From CAIWHR01 sp040006895 (GTDB lineage: Bacteria > Pseudomonadota > Gammaproteobacteria > Burkholderiales > Casimicrobiaceae): a DNA stretch of 24,732 nt. A program made the position numbers and the translations under genes. Every line of letters starts with the position of its first letter. Within the stretch, counting starts at the first letter, position 1. The stretch is taken from NCBI GenBank assembly GCA_040006895.1, contig JBDTWB010000043.1, positions 1-24,732 of the forward strand, read 5' to 3'. Of this stretch, positions 15,452 through 23,972 are shown one piece after another. Below the pieces are notes generated by a model that saw nothing but the letters and a program-made list of their open reading frames with translations, ran no database searches and was not told where the DNA came from.

Positions 15452-16198
15452 TCAGCCCGTGCCCAGGTAGGCCTCGCGCACCGCCTCGCTGGCACGGATC
15501 GCCTCGGGCGCCCCGCTTTCCAGCACCTGGCCCTCGACCATCACGGTGATGACGTCGGCCACGGCAAACACCGCGTCCATGTCGTGCTCGACGAGCAGGA
15601 TGGCGTGGTGCGCCCGAAGCTTGCGCAACAACTCGACCATCCGTTGCGCCTCTTCCGCGCCCATGCCCGCGAGCGGCTCGTCGAGCAGCAGCACCTGCGG
15701 TCGCGTGGCGAGAACCATCGCGATCTCCAGCTGCCGCTGTTCGCCGTGTGACAGGGCGCTCGCGGTGATGCCCGCGCGCGGCGCCAGACCGGCGTCCTGC
15801 AGCGCCGCTTCCGCCGCAGCGACCGTGGGCGCGTGCCCGTACGCATTGCTGAACACCTGCATGAACCGGGGCGTTCGCGACTGGGCGGCGAGCCGGCAGT
15901 TCTCGAACGCCGTGAAAGCGGGAAAGATGTTGGTCTTCTGGTAGCTCCGGCCGATCCCCTGTCGCGAACGCCAGTCGGGACTGTTGCCGGTGATAGCGAC
16001 GCCCCTGTAGAAGATGCTGCCCGCGGATGCGGCGAGATCGCCCGAGAGCATATTGATCAGCGTCGACTTGCCGGCACCGTTAGGGCCGAGAATGGCATGC
16101 ACCGCGCCGGCGTGCAGGGCGAGGTCGACATCCTTCACCGCCCAGAGGCCACCGAAGCGGCGGGCGAGACCGGCGGTGCGCAGGACCGGATCAGTCAT
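15452..16198 (-). CDS. livG: ABC transporter ATP-binding protein, LivG type
   Basis: Starting at the ATG at 16198, which overlaps the livM stop by 8 bases, the product has 248 residues. Walker A is GPNGAGKST (38-46), the LivG-type segment GIGRSYQKTNIFPAFTAFEN spans 81-100, the signature is LSHGEQRQLE (149-158) and Walker B is LLLDEP (170-175). LivG family members usually show GIxRTFQ; here it is GIGRSYQ. It forms the ATPase dimer with LivF. The overlap implies translational coupling to livM. Confidence 0.93.
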   Translation of the reverse strand: MTDPVLRTAGLARRFGGLWAVKDVDLALHAGAVHAILGPNGAGKSTLINMLSGDLAASAGSIFYRGVAITGNSPDWRSRQGIGRSYQKTNIFPAFTAFENCRLAAQSRTPRFMQVFSNAYGHAPTVAAAEAALQDAGLAPRAGITASALSHGEQRQLEIAMVLATRPQVLLLDEPLAGMGAEEAQRMVELLRKLRAHHAILLVEHDMDAVFAVADVITVMVEGQVLESGAPEAIRASEAVREAYLGTG

Positions 16199-17192
16199 CG
16201 GCCGGGCCGTCGCCAAACAGCATGCTTCGCAGGCGCGTGCCGACGCTGGCGAGGCCGCCCGGCAGGAAGAGCACCAGCAGGATGATCGTGCCGCCGAGCA
16301 GGAGTTGCCAATGGGTGGTGAGCGACGCGAAGACTTCCTGGAGGGCGACGAACACGAACGCCCCGGCAACTCCGCCGTACAGCGTACCGACGCCGCCCAG
16401 GATCAGCATCAGGAGCACGTTCCCCGACTGATGCCAGGAGAGGAGCTCGGGGTTGACGAAGCCGAACTGCATCGTCGCGAGGTAGCCGGCAAAGCCGGCC
16501 AGCGCGCCGGCGATGGTGAAGCTCGCGACCTTGTACCAGTACACCGGGAACCCCAGCGAGCGCATCCGGTGCTCGTTGCTGCGGATGCCCTGCAGGGCCC
16601 GCCCGAAGGGCGAGCGCAGGAGGATGCGCAGCAGCACGAACACCAGCAGCATCGCGGCCAGCACGAGGTAGTAGCCGTGCACGTGGTTGGAGAGATCGAT
16701 CGGCGTCCACGACCCGATCGCCGCCGTCGGCTTGAAGTTCAGGCTGATCCCGTCGGAGCCACGCCCGAAATCGGTATCGTGGAACACGAAGTAGAACATC
16801 TGGGCGAATGCCAGGGTGACCATGATGAAATAGATGCCGCGCACGCGCACCACGAAGAGCGCAACCACGAACGCCGACAGGGCGGCGAACAGCACGCCGA
16901 GGGGGAGCGTCGTCCACACGCTCGCGGCGGCGTACTTGGGTGCGAGCAGGCCCAGGGTGTACGCGCCTACCCCGTAATAGGCAGCGTGGCCGAACGACAC
17001 CATGCCGGTGTAACCCACCAGCAGATCGAGACTCATCGCGAAGATGGCCAGGATCATCACCTTGGTGACGAGCTCGGTATAGAAGGTTGCCCCCGCGAGC
17101 GGGAAGAGCAGCAGGGCGAGGACCGCGAATCCCGCAACGGCACGGGCCGCGGTGCCATGGTCCGCCCGGGGGCCTGGCGCCACGGCGTTCAC
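16191..17192 (-). CDS. livM: ABC transporter permease, LivM type
   Basis: The 333-residue product begins at a GTG (17192), 16 bases after the livH stop. It has about eight to ten hydrophobic segments with family motifs DLLVGYTGMVSFGHAAYYGVGAY (about 56-78), RGIYFIMVTLAFAQM (about 118-132) and the cytoplasmic EAA-like loop RSPFGRALQGIRSNEHRMRSLG. It forms the inner-membrane channel with LivH. Hydrophilic first residues precede the first membrane segment. No alternative ATG with a better ribosome site was seen. Confidence 0.92.
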   Translation of the reverse strand: MNAVAPGPRADHGTAARAVAGFAVLALLLFPLAGATFYTELVTKVMILAIFAMSLDLLVGYTGMVSFGHAAYYGVGAYTLGLLAPKYAAASVWTTLPLGVLFAALSAFVVALFVVRVRGIYFIMVTLAFAQMFYFVFHDTDFGRGSDGISLNFKPTAAIGSWTPIDLSNHVHGYYLVLAAMLLVFVLLRILLRSPFGRALQGIRSNEHRMRSLGFPVYWYKVASFTIAGALAGFAGYLATMQFGFVNPELLSWHQSGNVLLMLILGGVGTLYGGVAGAFVFVALQEVFASLTTHWQLLLGGTIILLVLFLPGGLASVGTRLRSMLFGDGPADD

Positions 17193-17208
17193 GAAGAGCG
17201 AGCCGGCG

Positions 17209-18072
17209 TCATCGGCGGAACAGGCCTTCCGGACGCCACAGCAGCACCGCGGCCATCAGCACGTAGACCGTGACCCCGGCCGCCTGCGGGATCAGCACCT
17301 TGCCGAAGGTGTCGGCGAGACCGATCAGCAGCGCGGCGACGAGCGCTCCCCAGATCGAGCCGATGCCGCCGATCACGACCACCACGAAGCAGATGATGAG
17401 CACCTGCGTCCCCATTCCCGGATACACCGAAGACACCGGGGCGGCAATGAGGCCCGCGAACGCGGCGAGGGCCACGCCAAGCGCGAACACCAGGCGGTAT
17501 ACGAGGTTGATGTTGAGCCCGAGCGACTGCACCATCTCCCGGTTCGACGCGCCGGCGCGGATCATCATGCCGAGGCGGGTTCGGCTGATGAACAGATAGA
17601 GGAGGCCCGCGAGCACCAGGCACACGAGCGACATCGCCAGTCGGTAGACCGGGTAGCTCAAGGTGTCGGTGAGCGGCACCGACCAGTTGAGCAGCGCCGG
17701 CACCGGAACGCCGTGCACGTCGTTGCCGACGATGATGCTGCGCAACTCCTCGAACACCAGGATGAGGCCGTAGGTCAGCAGCACCTGCTGCAGGTGGTCG
17801 CGCTTGTAGAGATGACTGAACAGGCCCCACTCCAGCACGATGCCGAGGATGACGCTCAGCACCACGCCCAGCACCATGGCCATCACCAGGCTGCCGGTGA
17901 GCGCGCTGAGGGTGAACGCCATGTAGGCGCCGATCATGTAGAAGCTGCCGTGGGCGAGATTGATAATGCCCATGATCCCGAAGATCAGGGTCAGGCCACT
18001 GGCGACCAGGAACAGCAGCAGCCCGTACTGGACCGCGTTCAGCAACTGGATCAGGAACGAGTAGAGATCCAT
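17209..18072 (-). CDS. livH: ABC transporter permease, LivH type
   Basis: The product is 287 residues, a normal LivH length, with about eight membrane segments. Typical features are GLTLIFGIMGIINLAHGSFYMIGAY near the N-terminus, TYGLILVFEELRSIIVG in the middle, the loop SRTRLGMMIRAGASNREMVQSLG and the final VIGGIGSIWGALVAALLIG. It forms the channel with LivM. It follows the binding-protein gene after an 80-base spacer that contains strong hairpins. Confidence 0.93.
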   Translation of the reverse strand: MDLYSFLIQLLNAVQYGLLLFLVASGLTLIFGIMGIINLAHGSFYMIGAYMAFTLSALTGSLVMAMVLGVVLSVILGIVLEWGLFSHLYKRDHLQQVLLTYGLILVFEELRSIIVGNDVHGVPVPALLNWSVPLTDTLSYPVYRLAMSLVCLVLAGLLYLFISRTRLGMMIRAGASNREMVQSLGLNINLVYRLVFALGVALAAFAGLIAAPVSSVYPGMGTQVLIICFVVVVIGGIGSIWGALVAALLIGLADTFGKVLIPQAAGVTVYVLMAAVLLWRPEGLFRR

Positions 18073-18085
18073 GACGCAATGGAAT

Positions 18086-18135
18086 GGGGCCGGACACGAC
18101 GGCGCACGCCGGGTCGCATCCGGCCCCGAAGGGGC
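18086..18135 (-). promoter_or_regulatory. Nested, mutually exclusive hairpins between the binding-protein gene and livH
   Basis: In the leftward transcript, GGGGCCGGA (plus-strand 18086-18094) pairs perfectly with TCCGGCCCC (18119-18127) and encloses a further GC stem. The CCCC at 18124-18127 can instead pair with GGGG at 18131-18134 in a compact hairpin with a 3-base loop. No T-run follows. Such structures after binding-protein genes commonly protect the upstream message and damp expression of the membrane subunits. That role is inferred. Confidence 0.5.
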
Positions 18136-18152
18136 TCCGTGAGGCGGCAGCC

Positions 18153-19340
18153 TTACATCTTGCAGCCGCGGGCCGGATCGGTCAGGTTCTTGACCGCGAC
18201 GCCGATCACCTTGTTTTCCTTGCCTTCCACCTTGCGCAGGTAGATGTCGTGGATCGGGTTGTGCGAGCGGGTCAGCGCGAAGGCGCCGCGCGGACTGTCG
18301 ATCTTGGCGGCTTCCATGGCCTTGATGAGCTCGGCGCGCTTGGAAAAATCACCCTTCACGGCATTGGCGCCGGCCATCAGCAGCTGGCCCGCATCGTAGC
18401 CTTGCACGGCGTACACGTCCGGATCCATCTTGTATGCCTTGGCGTACGCTGCACGGAAGGCGTCGTTCTTGGCGTTCTTGAGGCCTTCGCCGTAGTGCAT
18501 CGTGGTCAGCAGGCCCTGCGCTGCCTCGCCCTGGGCCTCGAGCGTGCCGTCGGTGAGAAAGCCCGGACCGACCAGCTGGATCGACTTGCCGAGTCCCGCT
18601 GCGGCGTAGTCCTTGACGAACTTGACCGCGCCGCCGCCGGCAAAGAAGACGTAGACGACGTCGGGCTTGAGAGTCGCGATCTCCGTCAGGTAGGACTGGA
18701 ACTCGACCTGCGGGAAGGGCAGGAACATTTCCTTGATCACCTTGCCGCCGCCGGCCTCGAACGCCTCCTTGAAGCCACCGGTCGATTCCTCGCCTGCCGC
18801 GTACTTCCAGGTCAAGGTCACCGCGGTCTTCTTGCCCTGCTCCGCCATAACCTTACCCATGGCGATGCCGAGCTGGGAATTGGAGAACGACGTGCGGAAC
18901 ACGTTCGGCGCGCACAGTGGGCCGGTGATCTCGTCGGCGCCGGCATTGGGAATGACCAGCAGCGTATTGGTGTCGCGGGCGACCTTGGCCATTGCCAGGG
19001 CAACGCCGGAGTGCACGGTGCCGACCACGACATCGACCTGGTCACGCTTGATGAGCTTGTTGGCGTTCTCCGGCGCCTTGGCAGGATCGGACTCGTCGTC
19101 GACCGAGAAGTACTCGATGTCGCGGCCGCCGAGCTTGCCGCCATTCTGCTCGATGGCGAGCTTGAACCCGTTGGTGATGGCGGTACCGAGCGCTGCAAAA
19201 GTGCCCGTGTGCGGCAGCATGAGGCCCACCTTGACCTTGTTCTGCGCAAGCGCGGGTGACGCGGCGAATACGGTGGCGCACAGTGCGGCGCCCAGCGCAC
19301 CGATGAAAGCGCGGCGCGGGGTGTCGGAAAGTCGATTCAT
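18153..19340 (-). CDS. Periplasmic substrate-binding protein of the Liv-type ABC transporter
   Basis: The ATG at 19340 follows AGGAGG on the minus strand, with a signal peptide immediately after; upstream in-frame codons are not protein-like. The product has 395 residues. The signal is MNRLSDTPRRAFIGALGAAL with ALA-Q cleavage near 32, and its RR-AFI core resembles a twin-arginine signal. The mature part matches the LivJ/LivK-like Peripla_BP_6 family: VKVGLMLPHTGTFAALG, RDIEYFSVDDESDP, VDVVVGTVHSGVALAMA and YAVQGYDAGQLL. Position between benzoate-CoA ligase and the permeases suggests an aromatic acid ligand rather than a branched-chain amino acid. It ends CKM, close to the C-terminus seen in aromatic-acid binders. 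Confidence 0.9.
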   Translation of the reverse strand: MNRLSDTPRRAFIGALGAALCATVFAASPALAQNKVKVGLMLPHTGTFAALGTAITNGFKLAIEQNGGKLGGRDIEYFSVDDESDPAKAPENANKLIKRDQVDVVVGTVHSGVALAMAKVARDTNTLLVIPNAGADEITGPLCAPNVFRTSFSNSQLGIAMGKVMAEQGKKTAVTLTWKYAAGEESTGGFKEAFEAGGGKVIKEMFLPFPQVEFQSYLTEIATLKPDVVYVFFAGGGAVKFVKDYAAAGLGKSIQLVGPGFLTDGTLEAQGEAAQGLLTTMHYGEGLKNAKNDAFRAAYAKAYKMDPDVYAVQGYDAGQLLMAGANAVKGDFSKRAELIKAMEAAKIDSPRGAFALTRSHNPIHDIYLRKVEGKENKVIGVAVKNLTDPARGCKM

Positions 19341-19407
19341 GGTTGCTCCTCCTGTTGATCCCTGTTCTCGGGTTCGGCGGCGCATTTTCGCACGCTTCGC
19401 CATGGAT

Positions 19408-21000
19408 TCAAGCGCCGGTGCGGGCCCGGAGCTTGAATCGCTGGATCTTGCCGGTCGCGGTCTTGGGCAGCTCGTCGATGAACTCGATCCAGCGTGGATA
19501 CTTGAAGGGCGCCAGGCGAGTCTTGACGTGCTGCTGCAATTCCCGCGCGAGCGCGTCGGACGGCGTGCCACCCCGCTTCAACACTACAAAGGCGCTGGGC
19601 TTCACCAGCCGATCGTCGTCGGGCCTGCCGATCACCGCGGCCTCGAGCACCGCCGGATGGGTGACGAGCGCGGCCTCGACTTCGACCGGGGAGACGTACA
19701 TGCCGCCAACTTTGAGCATGTCGTCGCTGCGGCCGGCGTAGACATGGTAGCCGTCCGCATCGACCGCATACTTGTCGCCGCAGCGAGTCCACGGACCGTT
19801 GAAGGTGGCCTGGCTCTTGGCGCGATTGTTCCAATAGCCGAGCGCGGCGGTGGGGCCGCTCACCTGCAGCTCGCCGACCTCGCCCGCCGGGACGGGCGCG
19901 CCGTCGTCGTCCACCAGCCGCACGGCGTAGCCCGGCACTGGTTTGCCGGTGGTGCCATAGCGGACATCGCCGGGACGATTGGAGATGAAGATGTGCAGCA
20001 TTTCGGTCGAGCCGATGCCGTCCAGGACGTCCACGCCGAAATGCTCGGACCAGCGCTGGCCAAGCGCCGCGGGCAACGCCTCGCCAGCAGAGGTGCAGAC
20101 GCGCAGGGCCACGGCGTCACGGTCCGGCAGCTCCGGGCTTGCGAGCAGCGCCGCGAACAGCGTCGGAACGCCATAGAAGATGGTCGGCCGGTGCCGGACC
20201 AGGCGGGCGAACACCGCGGCCGGGGTCGGCCTTTCCGCCATCAGCACTGCCGTCGCGCCCACGCTCATCGGAAAGGTCAGGGCGTTGCCGAGACCGTAAG
20301 CAAAAAAGAGCTTGGCCGCCGAGAACACCACGTCCGGCGCGTCGATGCCCAGCACCGGGCGAGCGTAGAGTTCCGCGGTCTCGACAAGACTGGAGTGGGC
20401 ATGGACGGTGCCCTTCGGAGCACCCGTCGATCCCGACGAATAGAGCCAGAAGCAGGGCTCGTCGGCCTTGGTATCGGCGGTCGTGAACGTTTCGTCGGCG
20501 CCATCGAGTAGGGTCGCAAGGGAGGGGTGCGGCGCCACCTCGCCTCCGGCCACGACGACGTGCGCGAGATGGGGCAAGGTCGACACCAGCGGCGCCATTA
20601 CCGGCAGCAGCGGCGCCGACACGAACAGCGCTCGCGCCCGACTGTCGCGCAGCATGTAGCCGTAATCGCTGGTGGTCAGGAGGGTGTTGACCGCGACCGG
20701 CACCACTCCCGCCTTGATCGCCCCGAGGAATACCGTCGGCCAGTCGATTCCGTCCAGCATGCAGACCAGCACGCGCTCCTCGGGCCGGATACCCAGCGCG
20801 CGAAGCGCGTTGGCGCAGCGGTTGACCCGTCGGTCCAGCCCCTCGTAGGTGATGCTGCCGGCGTCATCGACGAACGCCACCTTGCCCCCCCTTCCCGCCA
20901 GCAAATTGCGCTGCAGGAGGTCGTGGGCAGCGTTGTAGTCGCGCGGAATCTCGATCCGCGGCGGGCTTACGCGATGATCGGCCCGGGAGAGTTGCGTCAT
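19408..21000 (-). CDS. bclA: Benzoate-CoA ligase
   Basis: The product is 530 residues, typical of benzoate-CoA ligases. The ATP/AMP motif YSSGSTGAPKG spans 187-197, GIGSTEMLHIF is the A5-type motif, the hinge region is YVYAGRSDDMLKVGGMYVSP-like (VYAGRSDDMLKVGG), and the catalytic lysine is K518 in PKTATGKIQR. It converts benzoate, ATP and CoA to benzoyl-CoA, the entry step of the box pathway. GSTEMLHIFISNRPGDVRYGT is characteristic of the benzoate/4-hydroxybenzoate ligase branch. It is transcribed divergently from boxR from a shared 238-base spacer and heads the transporter operon. The AAGG next to the ATG is unusually close for a ribosome site, with GGTGG slightly further up. Confidence 0.93.
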   Translation of the reverse strand: MTQLSRADHRVSPPRIEIPRDYNAAHDLLQRNLLAGRGGKVAFVDDAGSITYEGLDRRVNRCANALRALGIRPEERVLVCMLDGIDWPTVFLGAIKAGVVPVAVNTLLTTSDYGYMLRDSRARALFVSAPLLPVMAPLVSTLPHLAHVVVAGGEVAPHPSLATLLDGADETFTTADTKADEPCFWLYSSGSTGAPKGTVHAHSSLVETAELYARPVLGIDAPDVVFSAAKLFFAYGLGNALTFPMSVGATAVLMAERPTPAAVFARLVRHRPTIFYGVPTLFAALLASPELPDRDAVALRVCTSAGEALPAALGQRWSEHFGVDVLDGIGSTEMLHIFISNRPGDVRYGTTGKPVPGYAVRLVDDDGAPVPAGEVGELQVSGPTAALGYWNNRAKSQATFNGPWTRCGDKYAVDADGYHVYAGRSDDMLKVGGMYVSPVEVEAALVTHPAVLEAAVIGRPDDDRLVKPSAFVVLKRGGTPSDALARELQQHVKTRLAPFKYPRWIEFIDELPKTATGKIQRFKLRARTGA

Positions 21001-21030
21001 CCTTCACCACCATGTGGAAGGCGCTGGAAC

Positions 21031-21045
21031 TGCACTTTAAGTACA
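21031..21045. promoter_or_regulatory. Candidate BoxR operator at the bclA promoter
   Basis: TGCACTTTAAGTACA is a near-perfect palindrome (one mismatch) covering the candidate bclA -10 element. The related sequence TGCACTATAAATCTT lies at 21207-21221 over the -10 of the boxR promoter, and a further TGCA at 21236-21239 overlaps the boxR start codon. BoxR/BzdR-type regulators are reported to bind TGCA-containing repeats, so occupancy here would block both promoters until benzoyl-CoA is present. Binding is inferred. Confidence 0.5.
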
Positions 21046-21063
21046 TAGCGCGGATACCGTCAA
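21035..21063 (-). promoter_or_regulatory. Candidate sigma-70 promoter of the bclA operon
   Basis: On the minus strand TTGACG (21063-21058) and TTAAAG (21040-21035) are 17 bases apart. The -35 is strong and the -10 weak, as expected for a regulated promoter. Transcription would begin near 21028, leaving a leader of about 28 bases. Confidence 0.5.
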
Positions 21064-21188
21064 GCACAATAGATCAGAAGCCATCCGAGCGCGTCGATCC
21101 GTCCGACGCTCGGTTCAGCCACGGGGTGCGTTCCGAGGCACCGGCCATCTTGAACCCGGGACACGGCAGACCCGAAACGGTGGGCGCC

Positions 21189-21217
21189 TTGACAGTGGAC
21201 CTGTCCTGCACTATAAA
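21189..21217 (+). promoter_or_regulatory. Strong sigma-70 promoter of boxR
   Basis: TTGACA (21189-21194) and TATAAA (21212-21217) are separated by exactly 17 bases, matching 11 of 12 consensus positions. Transcription would start near 21224, only about 15 bases before the boxR ATG. TGCACTATAA overlaps the -10 and is shared with the divergent bclA promoter, consistent with autorepression. Confidence 0.8.
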
Positions 21218-21238
21218 TCTTGAACAAGGTTATAATGC

Positions 21239-22147
21239 ATGAGCCAGATCCCCACCGAAGTCCCGAACGTCCGCGTCCCGGGGGCGGATGCCGATGCCGC
21301 GTTTCTCGCGGCGCTCGGGCGCCGGGTACGCGGGGCACGCGAACGGCGCGGCATCTCGCGCAAGACGCTCTCGCAAGAGGCCGGTGTCTCGGAGCGCTAT
21401 CTCGCGCAACTCGAGACGGGTGACGCCAACGCGTCGGTGCTGCTGTTGCGCAACGTCGCGCGGGCGCTGCACCTCGGCCTGACCGAACTCCTGGGCGAAC
21501 GCGAGGCTAGCGCGGAGCATCGGCTGATCCGGCGTTTCCTGGGCGAGTTGCCGGCGCATCGACTCGAGGACGTGGTGTTCAAGCTGATGCGCGAGTTCGG
21601 GCCGGCCGAATCGGCGCGCCGCACGCGGGTTGCGCTGATCGGGCTGCGAGGAGCCGGCAAGACCACGCTCGGCAAGGCGCTGGCCGCGTGGCTCGGAACC
21701 CGCTTCGTCGAACTCGACGTCGAGATCGAACGGGATGCGGGGATGAGCCTTGCGGAGATCTTCATGCTCTACGGACAGGCCGGCTTTCGGCGCATCGAGC
21801 GGAGCTGCCTCGACAAGCTGTTGCGGGCGCGCGAGCCGCTGGTGCTTGCGGTCGGGGGCGGCATCGTGTCGCAAAGCGAAACGTACAACCTGCTGCTGCA
21901 GCATTGCTTCACCGTCTGGATCAAGGCCACGCCCGAGCAGCACATGGCCAGGGTGCTGGCACAAGGCGACTTGCGGCCGATGCAAGGCAGCGCCGAGGCC
22001 ATGGACGACCTGCGCCGCATCCTCGAGGCACGCGAGCCGCTGTATGCGAAGGCCGATGCAACTCTCGACACGGCCGGTGATACGGTTGACAACAGTCTCG
22101 CCAGGCTCGCCCGAATCACGGCGCCGGAGCGCCACGACCGGCATTGA
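21239..22147 (+). CDS. boxR: BoxR, benzoyl-CoA-responsive regulator with shikimate-kinase-like domain
   Basis: The product is 302 residues, the BzdR/BoxR size. An XRE-type helix-turn-helix spans about 25-85 (RGARERRGISRKTLSQEAGVSERYLAQLE region), followed by a linker. A shikimate-kinase-like domain (about 130-295) has Walker A GLRGAGKT (135-142), the ELDVEIE acid site (158-164) and the GGG loop (206-208). In characterised relatives this domain binds benzoyl-CoA rather than shikimate and relieves repression. The ATG at 21239 has AAGG 9 bases upstream. boxC follows after 75 bases, so boxR and boxC-boxB probably form one transcript. Confidence 0.93.
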   Translation: MSQIPTEVPNVRVPGADADAAFLAALGRRVRGARERRGISRKTLSQEAGVSERYLAQLETGDANASVLLLRNVARALHLGLTELLGEREASAEHRLIRRFLGELPAHRLEDVVFKLMREFGPAESARRTRVALIGLRGAGKTTLGKALAAWLGTRFVELDVEIERDAGMSLAEIFMLYGQAGFRRIERSCLDKLLRAREPLVLAVGGGIVSQSETYNLLLQHCFTVWIKATPEQHMARVLAQGDLRPMQGSAEAMDDLRRILEAREPLYAKADATLDTAGDTVDNSLARLARITAPERHDRH

Positions 22148-22222
22148 GGGCGCCGCGGACAGGCGGTCCGCCGCGCCACCATCGACGCCCGCCGTTCGCG
22201 CGGAAACCCGAAGGAGGATGGA

Positions 22223-23923
22223 ATGACCGAAGCCGTCGCGGCGCCGCCGCGGGAAGCCGATCCCCGCCCCGAGGCGCGCACCTACACGTTCGACACGTCG
22301 CCGGACCGCTACGTGCACTGGAAGCTCGGCTTCGATGGCCCGGTCGCGACCCTGACCCTCGACGTCGACGAGGAAGGCGGGCTCAACCCCGGCTACAAGC
22401 TCAAGCTCAATTCCTACGACCTGGGCGTGGACATCGAGCTGCACGATGCCCTCCAGCGCATCCGTTTTGAACACCCGGAGGTGCGCAGCGTGATCGTGAC
22501 GAGCGCCCGGGAGCGCATGTTCTGCTCCGGGGCGAACATCTTCATGCTGGGCCTGTCGTCGCATGCGTGGAAGGTCAACTTCTGCAAGTTCACCAACGAG
22601 ACCCGCAACGGCATCGAGGATGCGAGTCGCCACTCCGGTATCAAGTTCGTCGCCGCCTGCAATGGCACCACCGCTGGCGGGGGCTTTGAGCTCGCGCTCG
22701 CCTGCGACGAGATCCACCTGGTCGACGACCGCTCCTCGGCGGTGAGCCTGCCGGAAGTCCCGTTGCTGGGCGTGCTGCCGGGCACCGGCGGTCTCACCAG
22801 GCTCACCGACAAACGTCGCGTGCGCCGCGACCACGCCGACCTCTTCTGCACCCTCGCCGAAGGCGTGCGGGCGCAGCGGGCGAAGGAATGGCGCCTCATC
22901 GACGGTCACGCCAAGCCGCAGCAGTTCATGGCGTCCGTGCGCGAGCGCGCCCTGGCCCTCGCCAGGCTGAGCAATCGTCCGCAGGATGCCTCGGGCGTCG
23001 CGCTCACGCCGCTCGATCGAACGATCGACCGTGACGGCTATCGCTACCGGCACGTCACCATAGCGCTCGACCGCAGCGCGCGCCGCGCTACCCTCACCGT
23101 GGCCGCCCCGGAGGGACCGCAGCCAGACAGCGTCGACGCGATCCTGGCGGCGGGCGCCTCCTGGTGGCCCCTGGCGATGGCGCGGCAGCTCGACGACGCC
23201 ATCCTGCTGTTGCGCACCAACGAGCTCGAGATCGGCACCTGGGTGCTGCAGGCGACGGGCGACCCCGCCCGCGTCCTCGAGGTCGACGCCAGCCTGGCAA
23301 CTCATGCGGAGCACTGGTTCGTCCGCGAGACCATCGGCATGCTCCGGCGCACCTTCGCCCGGCTCGACGTGACCGCCCGATCGATCTACGCTCTCGTCGG
23401 ACGGGAGACGTGCTTTGCCGGTACGCTCCTCGAGCTCCTGCTCGCGGCCGACCGCAGCTACATGCTGGACGAGCCGGACGAGCCGACCGCAGCGCCGCGG
23501 ATCATGCTGTCTCCCATGAACTTCGGGCCGTATGCGATGGTGACCGGCCAGGCCCGCATCGTCGCCCGCTTCTACGGCGAAGATGCGCCGGTGCAACGGG
23601 CACGCGCGGCGACCGGCACGGCGCTCGATGCCGCGGCGGCATTGGCGCTTGGACTCGTCACCGTCACTCCCGACGCGCTCGACTGGCAGGACGAGATCCG
23701 CATCGCCTTGGAAGAGCGGGCGAGCCTGTCGCCCGACGCCCTCACGGGACTGGAGGCCAACCTGCGCTTCGGTCCCCTGGAAACCATGGAAAGCCGGATC
23801 TTCGGCCGGCTCTCCGCGTGGCAGAACTGGATCTTCATCCGGCCCAACGCGGTCGGATCCTCCGGGGCGCTCAAGCTCTTCGGCACGGGCAGCAAAGCGC
23901 GATTCGGCTGGGAGCGCGTGTAG
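22223..23923 (+). CDS. boxC: Benzoyl-CoA-dihydrodiol lyase, 2,3-epoxybenzoyl-CoA ring hydrolase
   Basis: The product is 566 residues, the expected BoxC length. An AAGGAGG ribosome site precedes the ATG. The N-terminal crotonase-type core has RMFCSGANIFMLG (98-110), CNGTTAGGGFELALACDEIHLVDD (147-169) and LPEVPLLGVLPGTGGLTRL (176-194). The C-terminal half includes the family run TCFAGTLLELLLAADRSYMLD and ends with RPNAVGSSGALKLFGTG. It opens 2,3-epoxybenzoyl-CoA to 3,4-dehydroadipyl-CoA semialdehyde and formate. It lies directly between boxR and boxB. Confidence 0.95.
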   Translation: MTEAVAAPPREADPRPEARTYTFDTSPDRYVHWKLGFDGPVATLTLDVDEEGGLNPGYKLKLNSYDLGVDIELHDALQRIRFEHPEVRSVIVTSARERMFCSGANIFMLGLSSHAWKVNFCKFTNETRNGIEDASRHSGIKFVAACNGTTAGGGFELALACDEIHLVDDRSSAVSLPEVPLLGVLPGTGGLTRLTDKRRVRRDHADLFCTLAEGVRAQRAKEWRLIDGHAKPQQFMASVRERALALARLSNRPQDASGVALTPLDRTIDRDGYRYRHVTIALDRSARRATLTVAAPEGPQPDSVDAILAAGASWWPLAMARQLDDAILLLRTNELEIGTWVLQATGDPARVLEVDASLATHAEHWFVRETIGMLRRTFARLDVTARSIYALVGRETCFAGTLLELLLAADRSYMLDEPDEPTAAPRIMLSPMNFGPYAMVTGQARIVARFYGEDAPVQRARAATGTALDAAAALALGLVTVTPDALDWQDEIRIALEERASLSPDALTGLEANLRFGPLETMESRIFGRLSAWQNWIFIRPNAVGSSGALKLFGTGSKARFGWERV

Positions 23924-23972
23924 CGCCTGGCGCGCCGCATTCGCCAATTCAACGGCAACGGAACCCTTCCCC

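Noticed and set aside
16014..18243. Long plus-strand frames antisense to the Liv permease and ATPase genes
   Set aside because: Composition is dominated by Arg, Glu, His and Gln repeats typical of mirror frames; the minus strand has motif-complete transporter genes.
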